DNA of 64,000 bases. It comes from Terfezia claveryi (lineage: Eukaryota > Ascomycota > Pezizomycetes > Pezizales > Pezizaceae). The position numbers and the translations under genes were made by a program. The notes under the pieces are model-generated. The model was given only the letters and a program-made list of their open reading frames with translations. It was not told where the DNA came from and searched no databases. Location of the stretch: positions 37,359 to 101,358 of the forward strand of contig WHUX01000191.1 in the NCBI GenBank assembly GCA_015179025.1, in the 5' to 3' direction. Position 1 is the stretch's first letter; the number at the start of each line of letters is the position of its first letter. Positions 12,290 to 21,904 of the stretch are shown here, one piece after another.

Positions 12290-12600
12290 GGCTGTCCTGC
12301 ATAGCCTGGACTGCCGCTTGAATAGCCTGGACCACGGCCTGAATAGCCTGGACCATGGCCTGAATAGCCTGGACTATGGCCTGAATAGCCTGAATAGCCT
12401 GGACCCGGCCTGAATAGCCTGCATAGCCTGGACTATGGCCTGGACGGCCTGAATAGCCTGGACTATGGCCTGGACGGCCTGAATAGCCTGGACTATGGCC
12501 TGGACGGCCTGAATAGCCTGGACTATGGCCTGGACGGCCTGAATAGCCTGGGCCGGCCTGAGGCCGGTCCAGGCTATCCAGGCCTTCTGAGGTCAGGCCG
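12290..12600. repeat. Minisatellite based on GCCTGAATAGCCTGG
   Basis: A 15-bp core (GCCTGAATAGCCTGG and variants) is repeated throughout. From about 12420 it forms a higher-order 42-bp unit that includes ACTATGGCCTGGACG, present about four times almost unchanged, which implies recent expansion. The long minus-strand frame through it is only the repeat read in frame. Confidence 0.85.
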
Positions 12601-12702
12601 GGGCCGGCCCAGGCGGTTTCAGGCCCGCACGGACCTTGGCCCCCAGGCCAGGCTTCAGGCCGCCTGGTCGGCGGCCGGGCCGGGTGAGAACACTGTGTCC
12701 GT

Positions 12703-12870
12703 TGCAAGCCGTATAGCTAGGCATGAAGCAACGATATGAGTGCGAGCAAGGTGTGAAGTACGCAATATGATGTGCAAGCCGCTGCGAGCCGTATAGCTAG
12801 GCAGGAAGCACGCATATGATGTGCAAGCCGCTGACGGCTACATATGGTATAGGTAGCAAGGCATGGACCG
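12703..12870 (-). mobile_element. LTR fragment related to 47903-48290
   Basis: The stretch is the reverse complement of about 47938-48053, for example CCGTATAGCTAGGCATGAAG here against its complement there. An internal part (GTGCAAGCCGC.. TAGCTAGGCA) is partly duplicated. It ends at a LINE-tail-like sequence on the right and at the minisatellite on the left. Confidence 0.6.
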
Positions 12871-12955
12871 AATGGGAGTAATGAGTATCTCTCATGGTCC
12901 TCTTACTGGGACCGAATAGGAGTAATGGCTATCTTAATAATAATAAAAAAAGGTC
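12871..12955 (+). mobile_element. Degenerate LINE 3'-tail copy
   Basis: ATGGTCCTCTTACTGGGACC is the second stem-loop of the tail module in its GGTCC/GGACC form, followed by GAATAGGAGTAATGG and an A-rich end. No target duplication recognised. Confidence 0.5.
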
Positions 12956-13036
12956 TATGTGAGACTGTTTAGCAGCCATTGAGTCGTACACTACGACAGC
13001 CTTCGCTTGTATATATATGTTATTCAATACTTAAAA

Positions 13037-13515
13037 CCGTTAGAATGTCTTTTTTTATTTTTTAAAGAATACTCATTTACTCATATTCGGTCCCAATGAG
13101 GGGACCATGATGAGCCATCCGGAAACCCGGTGGATTCAGAGCGCACCCCTATCCTCCACTACCGAGGCCCATTCGGACTAGTCTCAGTATGAACTTCACG
13201 GCGTTAGAATGTCGCACATGTCATTCCGCCCATACCTAGCAATAACCTTAAGACCCACATGATGTGTGCCCGGCTTTATCCGGCTCAACATATATACCAT
13301 ATGACGGTCCATATGAACTCATATATCCAGATTTCGTCCATACATGTATATATAGCTTGTGTATTTCCCACTTCACTGTCGAGAATTAAGTGAGATCACA
13401 GCTGTTCCATACAAAGCTATCTATTCCTTGGTTCCCTCGGTCATTCCTTCATTATTCTTACCTCGGCCTCCTTCATTGGAATCACGGCTCTCGCTGCTCA
13501 CATATTCTCATAAAA
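13037..13515 (+). mobile_element. Solo-LTR-like insertion inside the hAT derivative
   Basis: It begins CGTTAGAATG (compare TGTTAGAATG at 47903) and interrupts the hAT sequence between ACTTAAAA and AAAGGTAGAG. It has a TATA-like GTATATATAGC near 13347 and is itself interrupted by a LINE tail at 13050-13202. The 3' limit and the target duplication (perhaps TAAAA) are uncertain. Confidence 0.5.
13039..13213 (-). mobile_element. LINE 3'-tail insertion with 11-bp target duplication
   Basis: GTTAGAATGTC lies at 13039-13049 and 13203-13213. The 153-bp insert (13050-13202) starts with a T-rich tract and carries both stem-loops of the tail module, with stem 2 as GGTCCC/GGGACC. It sits in the first bases of the LTR-like repeat, so it is younger than that LTR. 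Confidence 0.85.
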
Positions 13516-13590
13516 GGTAGAGATTCCTTCTCCTCCTTCCCCACTCATTATTTGCACATTCCTGAACTGCATCTCCAATCAGCACAATAT

Positions 13591-13704
13591 TATGAGCCAA
13601 ATTTCCGAGTCGGCTTCTCGTACTCTAGACGATTTTGTGCGAGGGTTAGCGGAAGAGGGTACAGAAGGGGCTATTGACATTGAAGGCGAAGATGATAATG
13701 ATTG
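13591..13704 (+). CDS. 37-residue ORF made by joining hAT transposase N and C termini
   Basis: ATG at 13591 opens a short frame whose first 15 residues (MSQISESASRTLDDF) match the N terminus of the hAT transposase at 59924-62506 and whose last part (EEGTEGAIDIEGEDDND) matches its C terminus. The core, with all catalytic residues, is deleted. A second element at 49533-50015 has the same junction. Whether the peptide is made is unknown. Confidence 0.45.
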
Positions 13705-13722
13705 ATAATTACTAGGTAGGTA

Positions 13723-14192
13723 CAGACCCTAGACATAAGTCTTGGTAAAACGCCAAAACACACCAAAAGTGGCCCTCGTGTGAAAAATGGTAAAAACCGA
13801 GCCCGGCAGATCATTATATCAAAAAAATTGTAGATTTAAGAGAGAAGCACACGGTCTTTCCTCTGATTTTCACAGCCTGGTTAAACGCCTTGGACAGGCA
13901 CAGCAGTCTGTAGAACTAAAGCAAATTCCAATATCGTGGAAATTGCGCTAAACTGTATGGGGAATAACGCGTTTTCGCAACCTTTCAGTTTGCGAGGACT
14001 TCAAAAAATCACCATGGCAGCTGAAGAACTTCTATAGGCCTATAAATCTGGATTTGGAAACTTCATATCAAGCTCAAACTCTATCCAAAAAGTCGTTCGT
14101 AAATTCACAAGGTGAGCGTGATTATGCAGGTATCTACGAAGGGCACTTTTGGTGTGTTTTGGGGTTTTGCCAAGACTTTTGTCTAGGGACTG
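13723..14192. mobile_element. MITE of Tc1/mariner-pogo type, 470 bp
   Basis: Ends are inverted over about 54 bp with few mismatches: left CAGACCCTAGACATAAGTC, right complement CAGTCCCTAGACAAAAGTC. A TA dinucleotide lies on each side (13721-13722 and 14193-14194). No coding capacity. Removing it restores the hAT sequence CTAGGTAG..CTAGCTAGCG, which confirms the boundaries to within a few bases. Confidence 0.85.
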
Positions 14193-14222
14193 TAGCTAGC
14201 TAGCGAGTTTGGATATGATTAT

Positions 14223-14224
<2 letters not shown>

Positions 14225-14258
<34 letters not shown>

Positions 14259-14321
14259 ACTTGTTACTCCTATGCGGCCCCGTTAGGGGGGCCATGAGGA
14301 GCCACCCAGGAACCCGGGTGG
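14225..14321 (-). mobile_element. LINE 3'-tail insertion
   Basis: A tract of 30 T is followed by the best-preserved copy of the tail module: ACTTGTTACTCCTATG, stem 2 GGCCCCGTTAGGGGGGCC and stem 1 CCACCCAGGAACCCGGGTGG. It interrupts hAT-derivative sequence. No clean target duplication was recognised. Confidence 0.75.
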
Positions 14322-14345
14322 AAATTGTGTTGGGTGCTTGAGCCG

Positions 14346-14681
14346 CCCAGGGATGGTTCCTTAATGGGATGAAAAGCCTGCTGTGGGACCCTCGACTAGA
14401 GCCCAACGAGACGGGTGTGGACGCTGAGGTGATGCAATGCCTGCTGCGGAACCCTCGAGACACGAGGGGACTCCACCACTACGGGTATATAATGTTGATA
14501 TATAGTTCTCAGTTAGAAAAGGGCTGACATGCACAACTTGATTTCCCACCTTCCATCAGAGCCCAGAGTCTCAGTGAAAGCCAAGGACAACTGTGGTTGC
14601 AGAGCACTCTCGCATACAGCGGGTGCGGCATTCGAGGATCTGGCCAGGGTGACCGAAATACTTTTGTTCTGCAGGCTCTGC
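14346..14681. other. Spacer between LINE tails
   Basis: A short direct repeat of the form GCCTGCTG(T/C)GG.ACCCTCGA occurs near 14376 and 14439. No gene recognised. Confidence 0.5.
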
Positions 14682-15170
14682 TTTTTTTTTTTTTTTTTTT
14701 ATTTAAAAAAAAAATACTTGTTACTCCTATACTGCCCCGTCGGGGGTGCCATGAGGAGCCACCCAGAAACCCGGGTGGATTTAGGGGTGTGGCAAGTTAA
14801 TCCACCAGACCCGTGCGACCTAAATACAAATAACTAAAAAGGGACGAGACCCCGTGCTGTCATCAACGGACGACCCGATGACCCGAGGGGCCTGACTGGA
14901 CCTCAACCTAGCACTGAACTCGTGAAAATATGAACATGGAAATGGCTGAAATCTAGGTAATCTCGTGATTGATTGACTTAAAAAAGGCCTCTGTTGCCTC
15001 GAAAGAATCCTCTCCCTCCTTTCTCCATTCCCCCTTGTCCAACAATTCCCAGCTCCGTCTGGCTCCGCTTGAGAATGATGCTGATTGATCCTCATACACG
15101 GGATGAGGAGGGAAGGTCACCCCTCGATTGGCCCATGTCTCGTGGAGACTTGAATTCAAAGAGTTTATAT
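14682..15170 (-). mobile_element. 3' end of a Tad1-type LINE, 5'-truncated
   Basis: Reading on the minus strand, the fragment starts inside the ORF2 C terminus, where SWELLDKGEWRKEG and then EATEAFF match the LINE at 62741-63443 (SWKELDRPEWRKEG, EATEAFF). The frame stops at 14953. A 3' UTR with GTGGATTAACTTGCC, the two-stem tail module and an A tail (T tract at 14682-14700) follow. Confidence 0.75.
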
Positions 15171-17021
15171 TCCTTTTTGCAAAATTACATGAGTAAAGAG
15201 TTATCTCCCACGGCTACTGGGCGGAAGCGGAAAATTGCCCTTCCTAGGGACATTGAACCAACCCTATGGGAAACGTATGGCGCTTGACAGGGAATAACTA
15301 GGGACTATGTAGGGATTGACAACTATTGCATAGGGGCAGAGACATAGGGGCAGAGTAAAGGTTGAAAAGCTTAGGAAGGTCATTGAATATTTCAACCACT
15401 GTGTGAGATTTGCCCCTAACTCCATGCTGTTATCTCACGATAAGTCTAGTCTTTTCGCAATTAATGAATCCCTCTTGATCAACTTTTACACTAATACTAG
15501 CAACCATTTCCAGAAACCTTGGTCACTATTGATATTCGTGGTAATCAACTCTGCTAGGGGCAAATTGCAAATATTCACTAGCATTTTAGATGCGTCAATA
15601 TCAACCAGATAGGAGATGACGATCGAGGTGAAGTAGGGTTATAGCTCGGGTGATTTGCTTGTCCAAGACAAATTTTGAAATTTCGTAGAGTGTACATGCA
15701 TAGAGGAATGGGCGGCAGACGTTTTTTACAGCTACCATATACTGTATGTAAGCTATTTGTATCCTTGTCATTGTGTGTTCTAGCTGTTATATCCCCTAGG
15801 GAACACATTTTCCACTCCTGATGTTTTGCAATTGGTTGGAGTTGCAGTTAGACCGCTTTTTGCTATATTGGTGAGATTTATCGATATATTGTAGAATATT
15901 GGGAGGATTCGGACTGATCTGTAAGACCATTAGGCAGCCTCGTGCTATTTGGTAAATAATTGCTTCTCTCTTAGGACTATAGGGGGTATTCAAGTACGAT
16001 TCTGTGGTCCCGATACGACCCGGTTCCGCCCCCTCCTCCCCCAACCACGGTTTATACCATTCTAACCATTTTCATGTCCACCTTAATCTGGTCATGCACA
16101 AATAGCTGGATATGACCCTCAAATCTTCGGTTCCTCTGTGTATTTGCTGGCATTTACCTCACTTTACATCTGCATGCTAGTCCACTGGAGGCATAACTGA
16201 GGAATCTCATTGCAAGGCTACTAATATAAAAGTAAACTGCCAGTAGAGAAACCAATAGAGAAAATAGAGTCCCAATATCACCCCCTTCCAGCGGACCATA
16301 ACTTGCTATGTATATTCTGATACCACCTCCATTAATTCCGGTAAGAGTTATTTCGACGCTTATGGATAACAATAACCTATGCCAGCTAGTATTAGTTAAT
16401 TCAATTCGGAAGCAAAAATCCTCAATGCAAAGCTGGAGAGCTCTGCATGTGGAAAACTGATATTCCACACTAGTTGGGTAGTTTGGAAGAATCAAAAATA
16501 CCAATGTTTGGGATGTTCAGCTGAGTGGTAATAGCATCTGCTGTGCCAACCGCTCGCGCCGTGGGACATGTGATGTAGTATATCTGTTGATCCTTTGAGG
16601 AGGGAAAATAATTATATGTGGCTGCACCTATCATGTGTAACCCCACTAGGACACTTCTGTAAGTCCTCGAAATCTAGGGCAATGTTAGTCCCGCGCCTCC
16701 AACAACCGTCATATTCTCCTCTAAAGTCAGGATTTGTAGAGAGTATTCCAATCGCCTACGGCAATTACATGTACCAATGCTGCCAACTCACCCAAAATCA
16801 ATCATCTAATCATGAGCACTCTCATAGGCATAAAATCTTAATAATTACTAGCGGAGGTGTCTTGTTGTCAAATTCTGATCCTGGCAGAATTATCGCCGCT
16901 AAGTAACCATTGATCTTAACCCTGGAGAAATCTGACTTTTGGATTTTTCTCAACAACCGAACTAGAATTCATGACCGACAATGGACTTGTTAAGTTGGGG
17001 TAAGCTCACCAATCCATAAAC
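15171..17021. other. Intergenic DNA, no gene recognised
   Basis: Frames of up to 116 codons exist on the minus strand (16154-16504) but lack motifs. I see no repeat of note and no RNA gene. Confidence 0.5.
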
Positions 17022-17023
17022 TA

Positions 17024-17420
17024 CAGTCAACTCTTGCTATACCGGACCTCGCTATAACGGATCCCTTGTTATACCGGACGGACCAGACGCTTCCGGATAT
17101 TTACCAGCAAATTGCCTCTCGCTATACCGGACCGGACAGAGTGCTTGAGGAGTGCAGGGGTCTTCTTATCCCTGTCGCCATACATTTCTCCCTCGCTATA
17201 CCGGACTAGGCAGGGAGGGGCTAGTGCAAGCCAGACTAGCATGTCTAGTTGCTGAATAATCGACTCTTAGGCCTATGTGACTCGAAATACCCTTATTGCG
17301 AGGGCAAAATGGGAGTTCTCAGAACCCACGTGACTGGTTAGCCCCTGTCTATCCGGAACCCTTGCTATACCGGACAAAAAGCCCTGGATTTCTGCCATCC
17401 GTTAAAGCAAGAGTTGACTG
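17024..17420. mobile_element. MITE of pogo/Tc1 type, 397 bp, TA target
   Basis: The left end CAGTCAACTCTTGCTATACC and the right end, which reads CAGTCAACTCTTGCTTTAAC in complement, are inverted, with TA at 17022-17023 and 17421-17422. Inside, CTATACCGGAC-like motifs recur at least five times as subterminal repeats, which could be transposase-binding sites. A copy of the CCAGACTA micro-unit is present at about 17214-17238. Confidence 0.85.
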
Positions 17421-17422
17421 TA

Positions 17423-19038
17423 TAAGAGAGTGACCAATTCCATCGGTGATGCCTTACAAAAAGACTAGATCGGCACTTGGTTAACTACTTAAGTCTGGCT
17501 GACTGATTTTCAAGTGCATGTGATTGGAATTCACAAGACAAAGGAATAAGCAGAATAGGCATGCATGCATATGCATTGAGGAATTGAATGATCTGCGTTG
17601 AGCAACAATCACCACCAACGGAGTACGACGTCGATCCCAAAAAAGTCTCCTGCAGTATTGGTGAATTCCTTTCTTTTCAAACCTAATCTCCTAACTCAGT
17701 CGCCCCTTAACTACACGCATCTAATCGAAACAAGCAAACATGCTCCTTCCATCTCATGTGAAAGGGGATTGGCACGCCTCCTCCTTCGGCTCCAGCATTG
17801 TCTCATTCATCTTCAATAAAATTTGCCAAACAAGCGCCCCCTGCGCCATGCGCACATGGCTTTTCTCCTCTAACAGGCACAGGCACATTCGGGAAAAAAA
17901 AAAAAGAACCATTACTTAGGCAGACCGCATGCAGCTTCAATACACCTTGCAGTTGAGAGCAGTAAAGAGCGGATTAACGTCAATATTTGACTAGCCTTTG
18001 AGTAGGAATGTAGAAAATCAAACATACCAGTTACCTACATACATAGAGCACATGCATAGTGCATGTCATCCATGGGTAGTACCTCCTCGTGTATGTATCC
18101 GTGAGAATCATAGGTTCTGGGTTCATGTCGACGCAGACGCGGATATCGAAGCGAGGTGCCTGCCACGCAATATTTTGACTCTACCGGTAATCCCATCTCC
18201 CTAATGTAGATCCATGCATACCTACATACATATTTGCCTACTTATACATACCGTTAACTTTCAAGATTGTACACCGAATGATACCTATACCTATCTCCTT
18301 GGATGCCAAATATTGCTACTGCGGAAACCTCTTATTATATAGATCTCTGGTATGTATCTATCCCTATTTCAAAGTGTCAGGAGACATTATCCAACTTCAA
18401 GTTTGATATATGTACCATTCTTGTGTATGGATCCATAACTTTTGTTAATTAATACACATATGTCAGATACTGGATTGCTGTTTCATGATTAAGTTCATAA
18501 CAAGGTTTAGGTACAACATACAATTGATGCATCAACCCCTCCGGAGGTATGTAACTCTACCCGCCTGGGTTAGAGCACCTACCTACATGCAAATGCATGA
18601 ATGCGATGAAGGTGACACGTACTCTAGAGCCCTCTGCTGCGGGGATTTTCCGCAGTATATACCTACTTCGGTGATCTTGACGCCGAGCAACCGACTGAAG
18701 CATGCTTGCCACGACTTGAGAGAAGAAGACATTGTTCAGCGCAAAATAATGAAATCCGAGTATGTACCATACACATGGTCTGAAGAGACAATCTGTAGAA
18801 AAATAGGAATCATAAACCCCGTAACTATAGCCCTCCCATTTATGTATGGACAGTCGACAGTGAAAGAAAGCATCATGACAAGCCAAGCAGCCAAAAACTA
18901 CCCTACCGCCAAAATCGCCACAAAACATAATAGGGAATAAAAAATAGTGACCCTTGAAAAGCAAACTCCCTGAACCAATGCCAAAACCGGCGCAGCAATC
19001 CATGGTATATCAACCCCTAGCTCAAGCTCCTATTCCAC
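17423..19038. other. Intergenic DNA, no gene recognised
   Basis: Two opposing frames of about 150 codons (18485-18940 plus, 18557-19003 minus) overlap. Neither has a recognisable domain. Confidence 0.5.
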
Positions 19039-20549
19039 TCACACTGGAATTCCTTCCGCCTTCGGCTTTTTTCCATAGACAAACCATCCGTGGCAATAGT
19101 ACTTGCCCGTATCGTGCGCTTGCCTCACGGAATCACACAACTCCTGGATCTCGTTCATAGTCCACCCCTCCCGAGTTAGCAGCAGCGTTGCAAAGGGAAT
19201 CAAACTCTCCAGCGTCCCCATCCTTCCCCACTTGCCCAACTCCTTGAGATGCTTGTCCTTAGGCCATGGACCAAGGGGCCAAATTGCGGTTCGCTCAACC
19301 ACATCCACAAACCCGGCTCTAATTAGCCTGTGTCTCATTCCACGAGCGACAATAAGCGGTCGCCCTGCACGACCAGCGGCTCCCATGACGTAGTGGAAAT
19401 AAGTCCCGATGGGATGTTCAGGGCATTTACCAATAAGCATTGTCCCGTCGCTAGTGAAAACCTCGCAGCCATAATCCTGGAATTCGACGTATCCGCCAGG
19501 AGCAGTTTTCCTACCAACGTCTAACATGAGTTCCAGGAGCCAAATCGTGAGTGGGGGCAAACACGCACTTGTAAGCCTGCGCGAGGATGGCATCCCAGTT
19601 CTCAAAAGCACCAGATAGAGAGCGCATATGGATGTAATCGAAATAATTGTCTGGGTGTGTCCAATCCTCCTCCATATCGTCGATTTCAAATTTCAAGTTC
19701 GGTGGGACCCTAAGAAAAGAACATTATGTTAGACATATATTATGTCTATTCCAAGTAATTCTCCACCGCATACATTGGGCTCAACTTACCATGTTGGTTG
19801 AATTGGACTAACGTCCGTTCCAATCACTTCCGCCTGTGGGTTTTCACTATCCCCCATTCTTACATTAGTATTCAATTTCAATAATTAGATTAGACACGAG
19901 AGCAGCCCACTCTGCAAAATCAATCGCCCAGATACCTGTTCCTGTACCAACGTCAAGAACCCTCTGGGGATTATCCAGAGGTGCGGTCTCTAGCTTCCCT
20001 CCTAAAAGAGTGAGGAAAATGTGATGGTAGAGGTCTAAACGTTCTTGCTCGCTGTCGTCATTCGGCATAAAGTAGTCGGCACGGTGGAAGCGGTCGGCGT
20101 GGTATCGTCGGCCATTGGCATACTTGAAACAGAAAATGCTGGAGCTCACCGAGGTTGTGGAACTACCACCCTCGCTATGGGGAGTGTTAGCAATTGCATA
20201 CGATATTTCCTCATGATTCAAATAATGTTGAATCCACTTACGAGTAGTATGAAGATTGGGCGATTTCATCCTGCAAACGAATCAGCAAGTATCAAGGCTG
20301 TAAGAAACCTCAAGAGACTTGACTTACATCGCTTTCTACCACTGTCCCTTCACCATGGGTCATTTCGGCCACCTCCGTCTGTTCGAATTCTGCTATTTCC
20401 TCCTTTATCGCCGTGGAACTTTTCGCCGCTTGTGCACCTGGCGAACTTGGACCTGATTGTGCACCTGGCGAACTGACGCCTGATTTTGCACCTGGTGAAC
20501 TTGCACCCGCTTGTGCACCCGGCGAGCTTGGGCCTGCTGGTGTCGCCAT
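19039..20549 (-). CDS. LaeA-like S-adenosylmethionine-dependent methyltransferase
   Basis: Six exons are inferred on the minus strand: 20328-20549, 20242-20270, 19911-20174, 19790-19858, 19569-19709 and 19039-19510. All five introns have GT..AG borders, they are 52-80 bp long, and intron 3 has a TACTAAT branch site. The joined frame is open and codes for 398 residues. Motif I of class I methyltransferases is clear (VLDVGTGTGIWAIDFAE), followed by EVIGTDVSPIQPTWVPPN, FEIDDMEEDW, YIHMRSLSGAF and GGYVEFQDYG, the order seen in fungal LaeA/TAM-type enzymes. The N terminus has four copies of a Ser-Pro-Gly-Ala repeat of 9-10 residues. Fungal relatives include the secondary-metabolism regulator LaeA and many paralogues; which of these it is cannot be told. 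No biosynthetic cluster lies beside it. The start is the only ATG giving the full repeat region. Confidence 0.9.
20420..20549 (-). repeat. In-frame 27-30 bp repeat in exon 1 of the methyltransferase
   Basis: Four units encode variants of SSPGAQ(S/A)G. The repeat is in the N-terminal extension ahead of the catalytic fold and is likely disordered. Confidence 0.7.
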
Positions 20550-21033
20550 TGTACTTTCAATGGTTTGGGTGTTACGAGATTTAGTGGCAGGACAATGTAT
20601 AACCCAAAATTGATTTTCTGTGTTTCTTCAGGGTGATATAGAATCAGGAATCAGGGCTTCTTTTAACAAAGTAGGCGCGCCTCAGTAACTAGTCTGTCGC
20701 TTAGGTCGAACCCCCGTCCCGTACAGGATAGGTGGGTTCTTGCTGCACGGGCCAGCACCACTCTGATGAAGCAAAGACATAAACCCCATGCACTGCGGGA
20801 CCACCCCCTTCGGGTTTCGACAAGGGACAGGCCCCGTTGTTGAGGGCCGTTAGCAGACCTTGAATTATTAGAGATCACATGCACCGGAAATAGGCCTGGA
20901 GCAGCAGGTGAGCTGTCTTGCGTGGACGATAGTTGGATTGGGGGGTGATGGTTTTAAGCGGTGGATATGTACGTGGGGGGACGAGTATGATCTCAAGATA
21001 CTGCCCATTCGGGGTCCTAGATACAATATGTAC

Positions 21034-21082
21034 AGGAAGTCAGCCCGTTAAGGGGGGGTTGTGCCAGCCAGACTAGGAAGTC
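21034..21082 (+). mobile_element. 33-bp micro-insertion with 8-bp direct repeats
   Basis: AGGAAGTC lies at 21034-21041 and 21075-21082. The insert ends GCCAGCCAGACT and resembles the core GGGGCTAGTGCAAGCCAGAC with substitutions. Confidence 0.65.
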
Positions 21083-21514
21083 TGCATTGCTCCGGTATGC
21101 AACAGTCTCGTCAATATGCAGCTAGGGCTTGGTACGATGAGCGCTAAGGCAGTAGCAGCCAATACAAAGGGTTCAAGCAAGGGACATCGAATGCGAAGCT
21201 AAATAATGAGCCCTCCTCCCCGGCAAATACTTACAGTAGATCCCTGACCGTAAAAGTCCGAGACGTAATCTGCAACCAGCAGCCACGTCCCTAGTAGATA
21301 GCCTTTGTCGAGGAAAGATGGGGTGAGGGGTGTGCCCACCAGGACGTTTTGGTCTGAAAGTACAGTAGGTAGTCATAGGTACTGTACAGTACATACATAC
21401 TAAGTATGTAAACTATGAAAGGCCACTGCATGCGGTGGACCTATGAGAATCGTATGAGTTAGGGGAATGCGGGACAGGGAACGAACCGAACCTTTTTTTC
21501 GATGGCTGAACTAC

Positions 21515-21541
21515 ACAAAGGTAACCAGACTAAGACAAAGG
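21515..21541 (+). mobile_element. 13-bp micro-insertion with 7-bp direct repeats
   Basis: ACAAAGG lies at 21515-21521 and 21535-21541 around TAACCAGACTAAG. This is one of the shortest members, consisting of little more than the shared end. Confidence 0.45.
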
Positions 21542-21874
21542 GTGAGCTAAATGGCTGAACAACAACAACAGCTGAACCACGGTTATTCGGCATGATCTAC
21601 ATTACATCGTTACTTATTTGTTCTACACCGGCTTGGTGGTGCGGTCTGACACAGACACCCGACAAGCGCGGTGGGATAACACGCTCAAATCGACATGACC
21701 ACGTCGTCGCGCAGGCCTGGATTGATACACTTACCCACCTGCTGAAGCGATATGGAGTAGCCTTGTAGTCTTAATATATTTGTAGAGTTCGTGACCTTGC
21801 AACTCCCCCTATATGTTATATGTCTGCCCCGCTTTCACATTGAACCTGGGAAGGGCCATCGCGACGGTTACCTA

Positions 21875-21904
21875 ATCCTTTTTTAGTCTGGTTGATCCTT
21901 TTTA
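21875..21904 (-). mobile_element. 9-bp micro-insertion with 10-11 bp direct repeats
   Basis: ATCCTTTTTTA (21875-21885) and ATCCTTTTTA (21895-21904) flank GTCTGGTTG, the complement of the shared end. The repeats differ by one T. Confidence 0.45.

Larger units (their letters stand above)
12956..14345 (+). mobile_element. Non-autonomous hAT deletion derivative, copy A, with nested insertions
   Basis: Read on the plus strand it is collinear with the complement of the 483-bp hAT derivative at 49533-50015: GTTTAGCAGCC near 12967, GCCTTCGCTTGTA near 13002, GGTAGAGATTCC near 13517, the small ORF at 13591-13704, CTAGGTAG..GCTAGCTAGCGAG, and TGTGTTGGGTG near 14327. It has been split by an LTR (with a LINE tail inside), by a TA-flanked MITE, and by another LINE tail. 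Its own ends are not clearly preserved. Confidence 0.65.

Noticed and set aside
12174..12707. 177-codon minus-strand frame with GYSGRPGHSP repeats
   Set aside because: It is the 42-bp minisatellite in translation. It has no start context, no domain, and does not continue from the hAT fragment in frame.
17205..17245. Clear target duplication for the micro-unit inside the MITE at 17024
   Set aside because: The unit itself is certain, but the flanks (CTAGGCA and CTAGCA) are too short and too similar to the unit's own end to count as a duplication.
18485..19003. Opposing 151- and 148-codon frames
   Set aside because: They overlap antiparallel, neither shows a domain, introns or a repeat origin, and at least one must be a shadow. 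Too weak to annotate.
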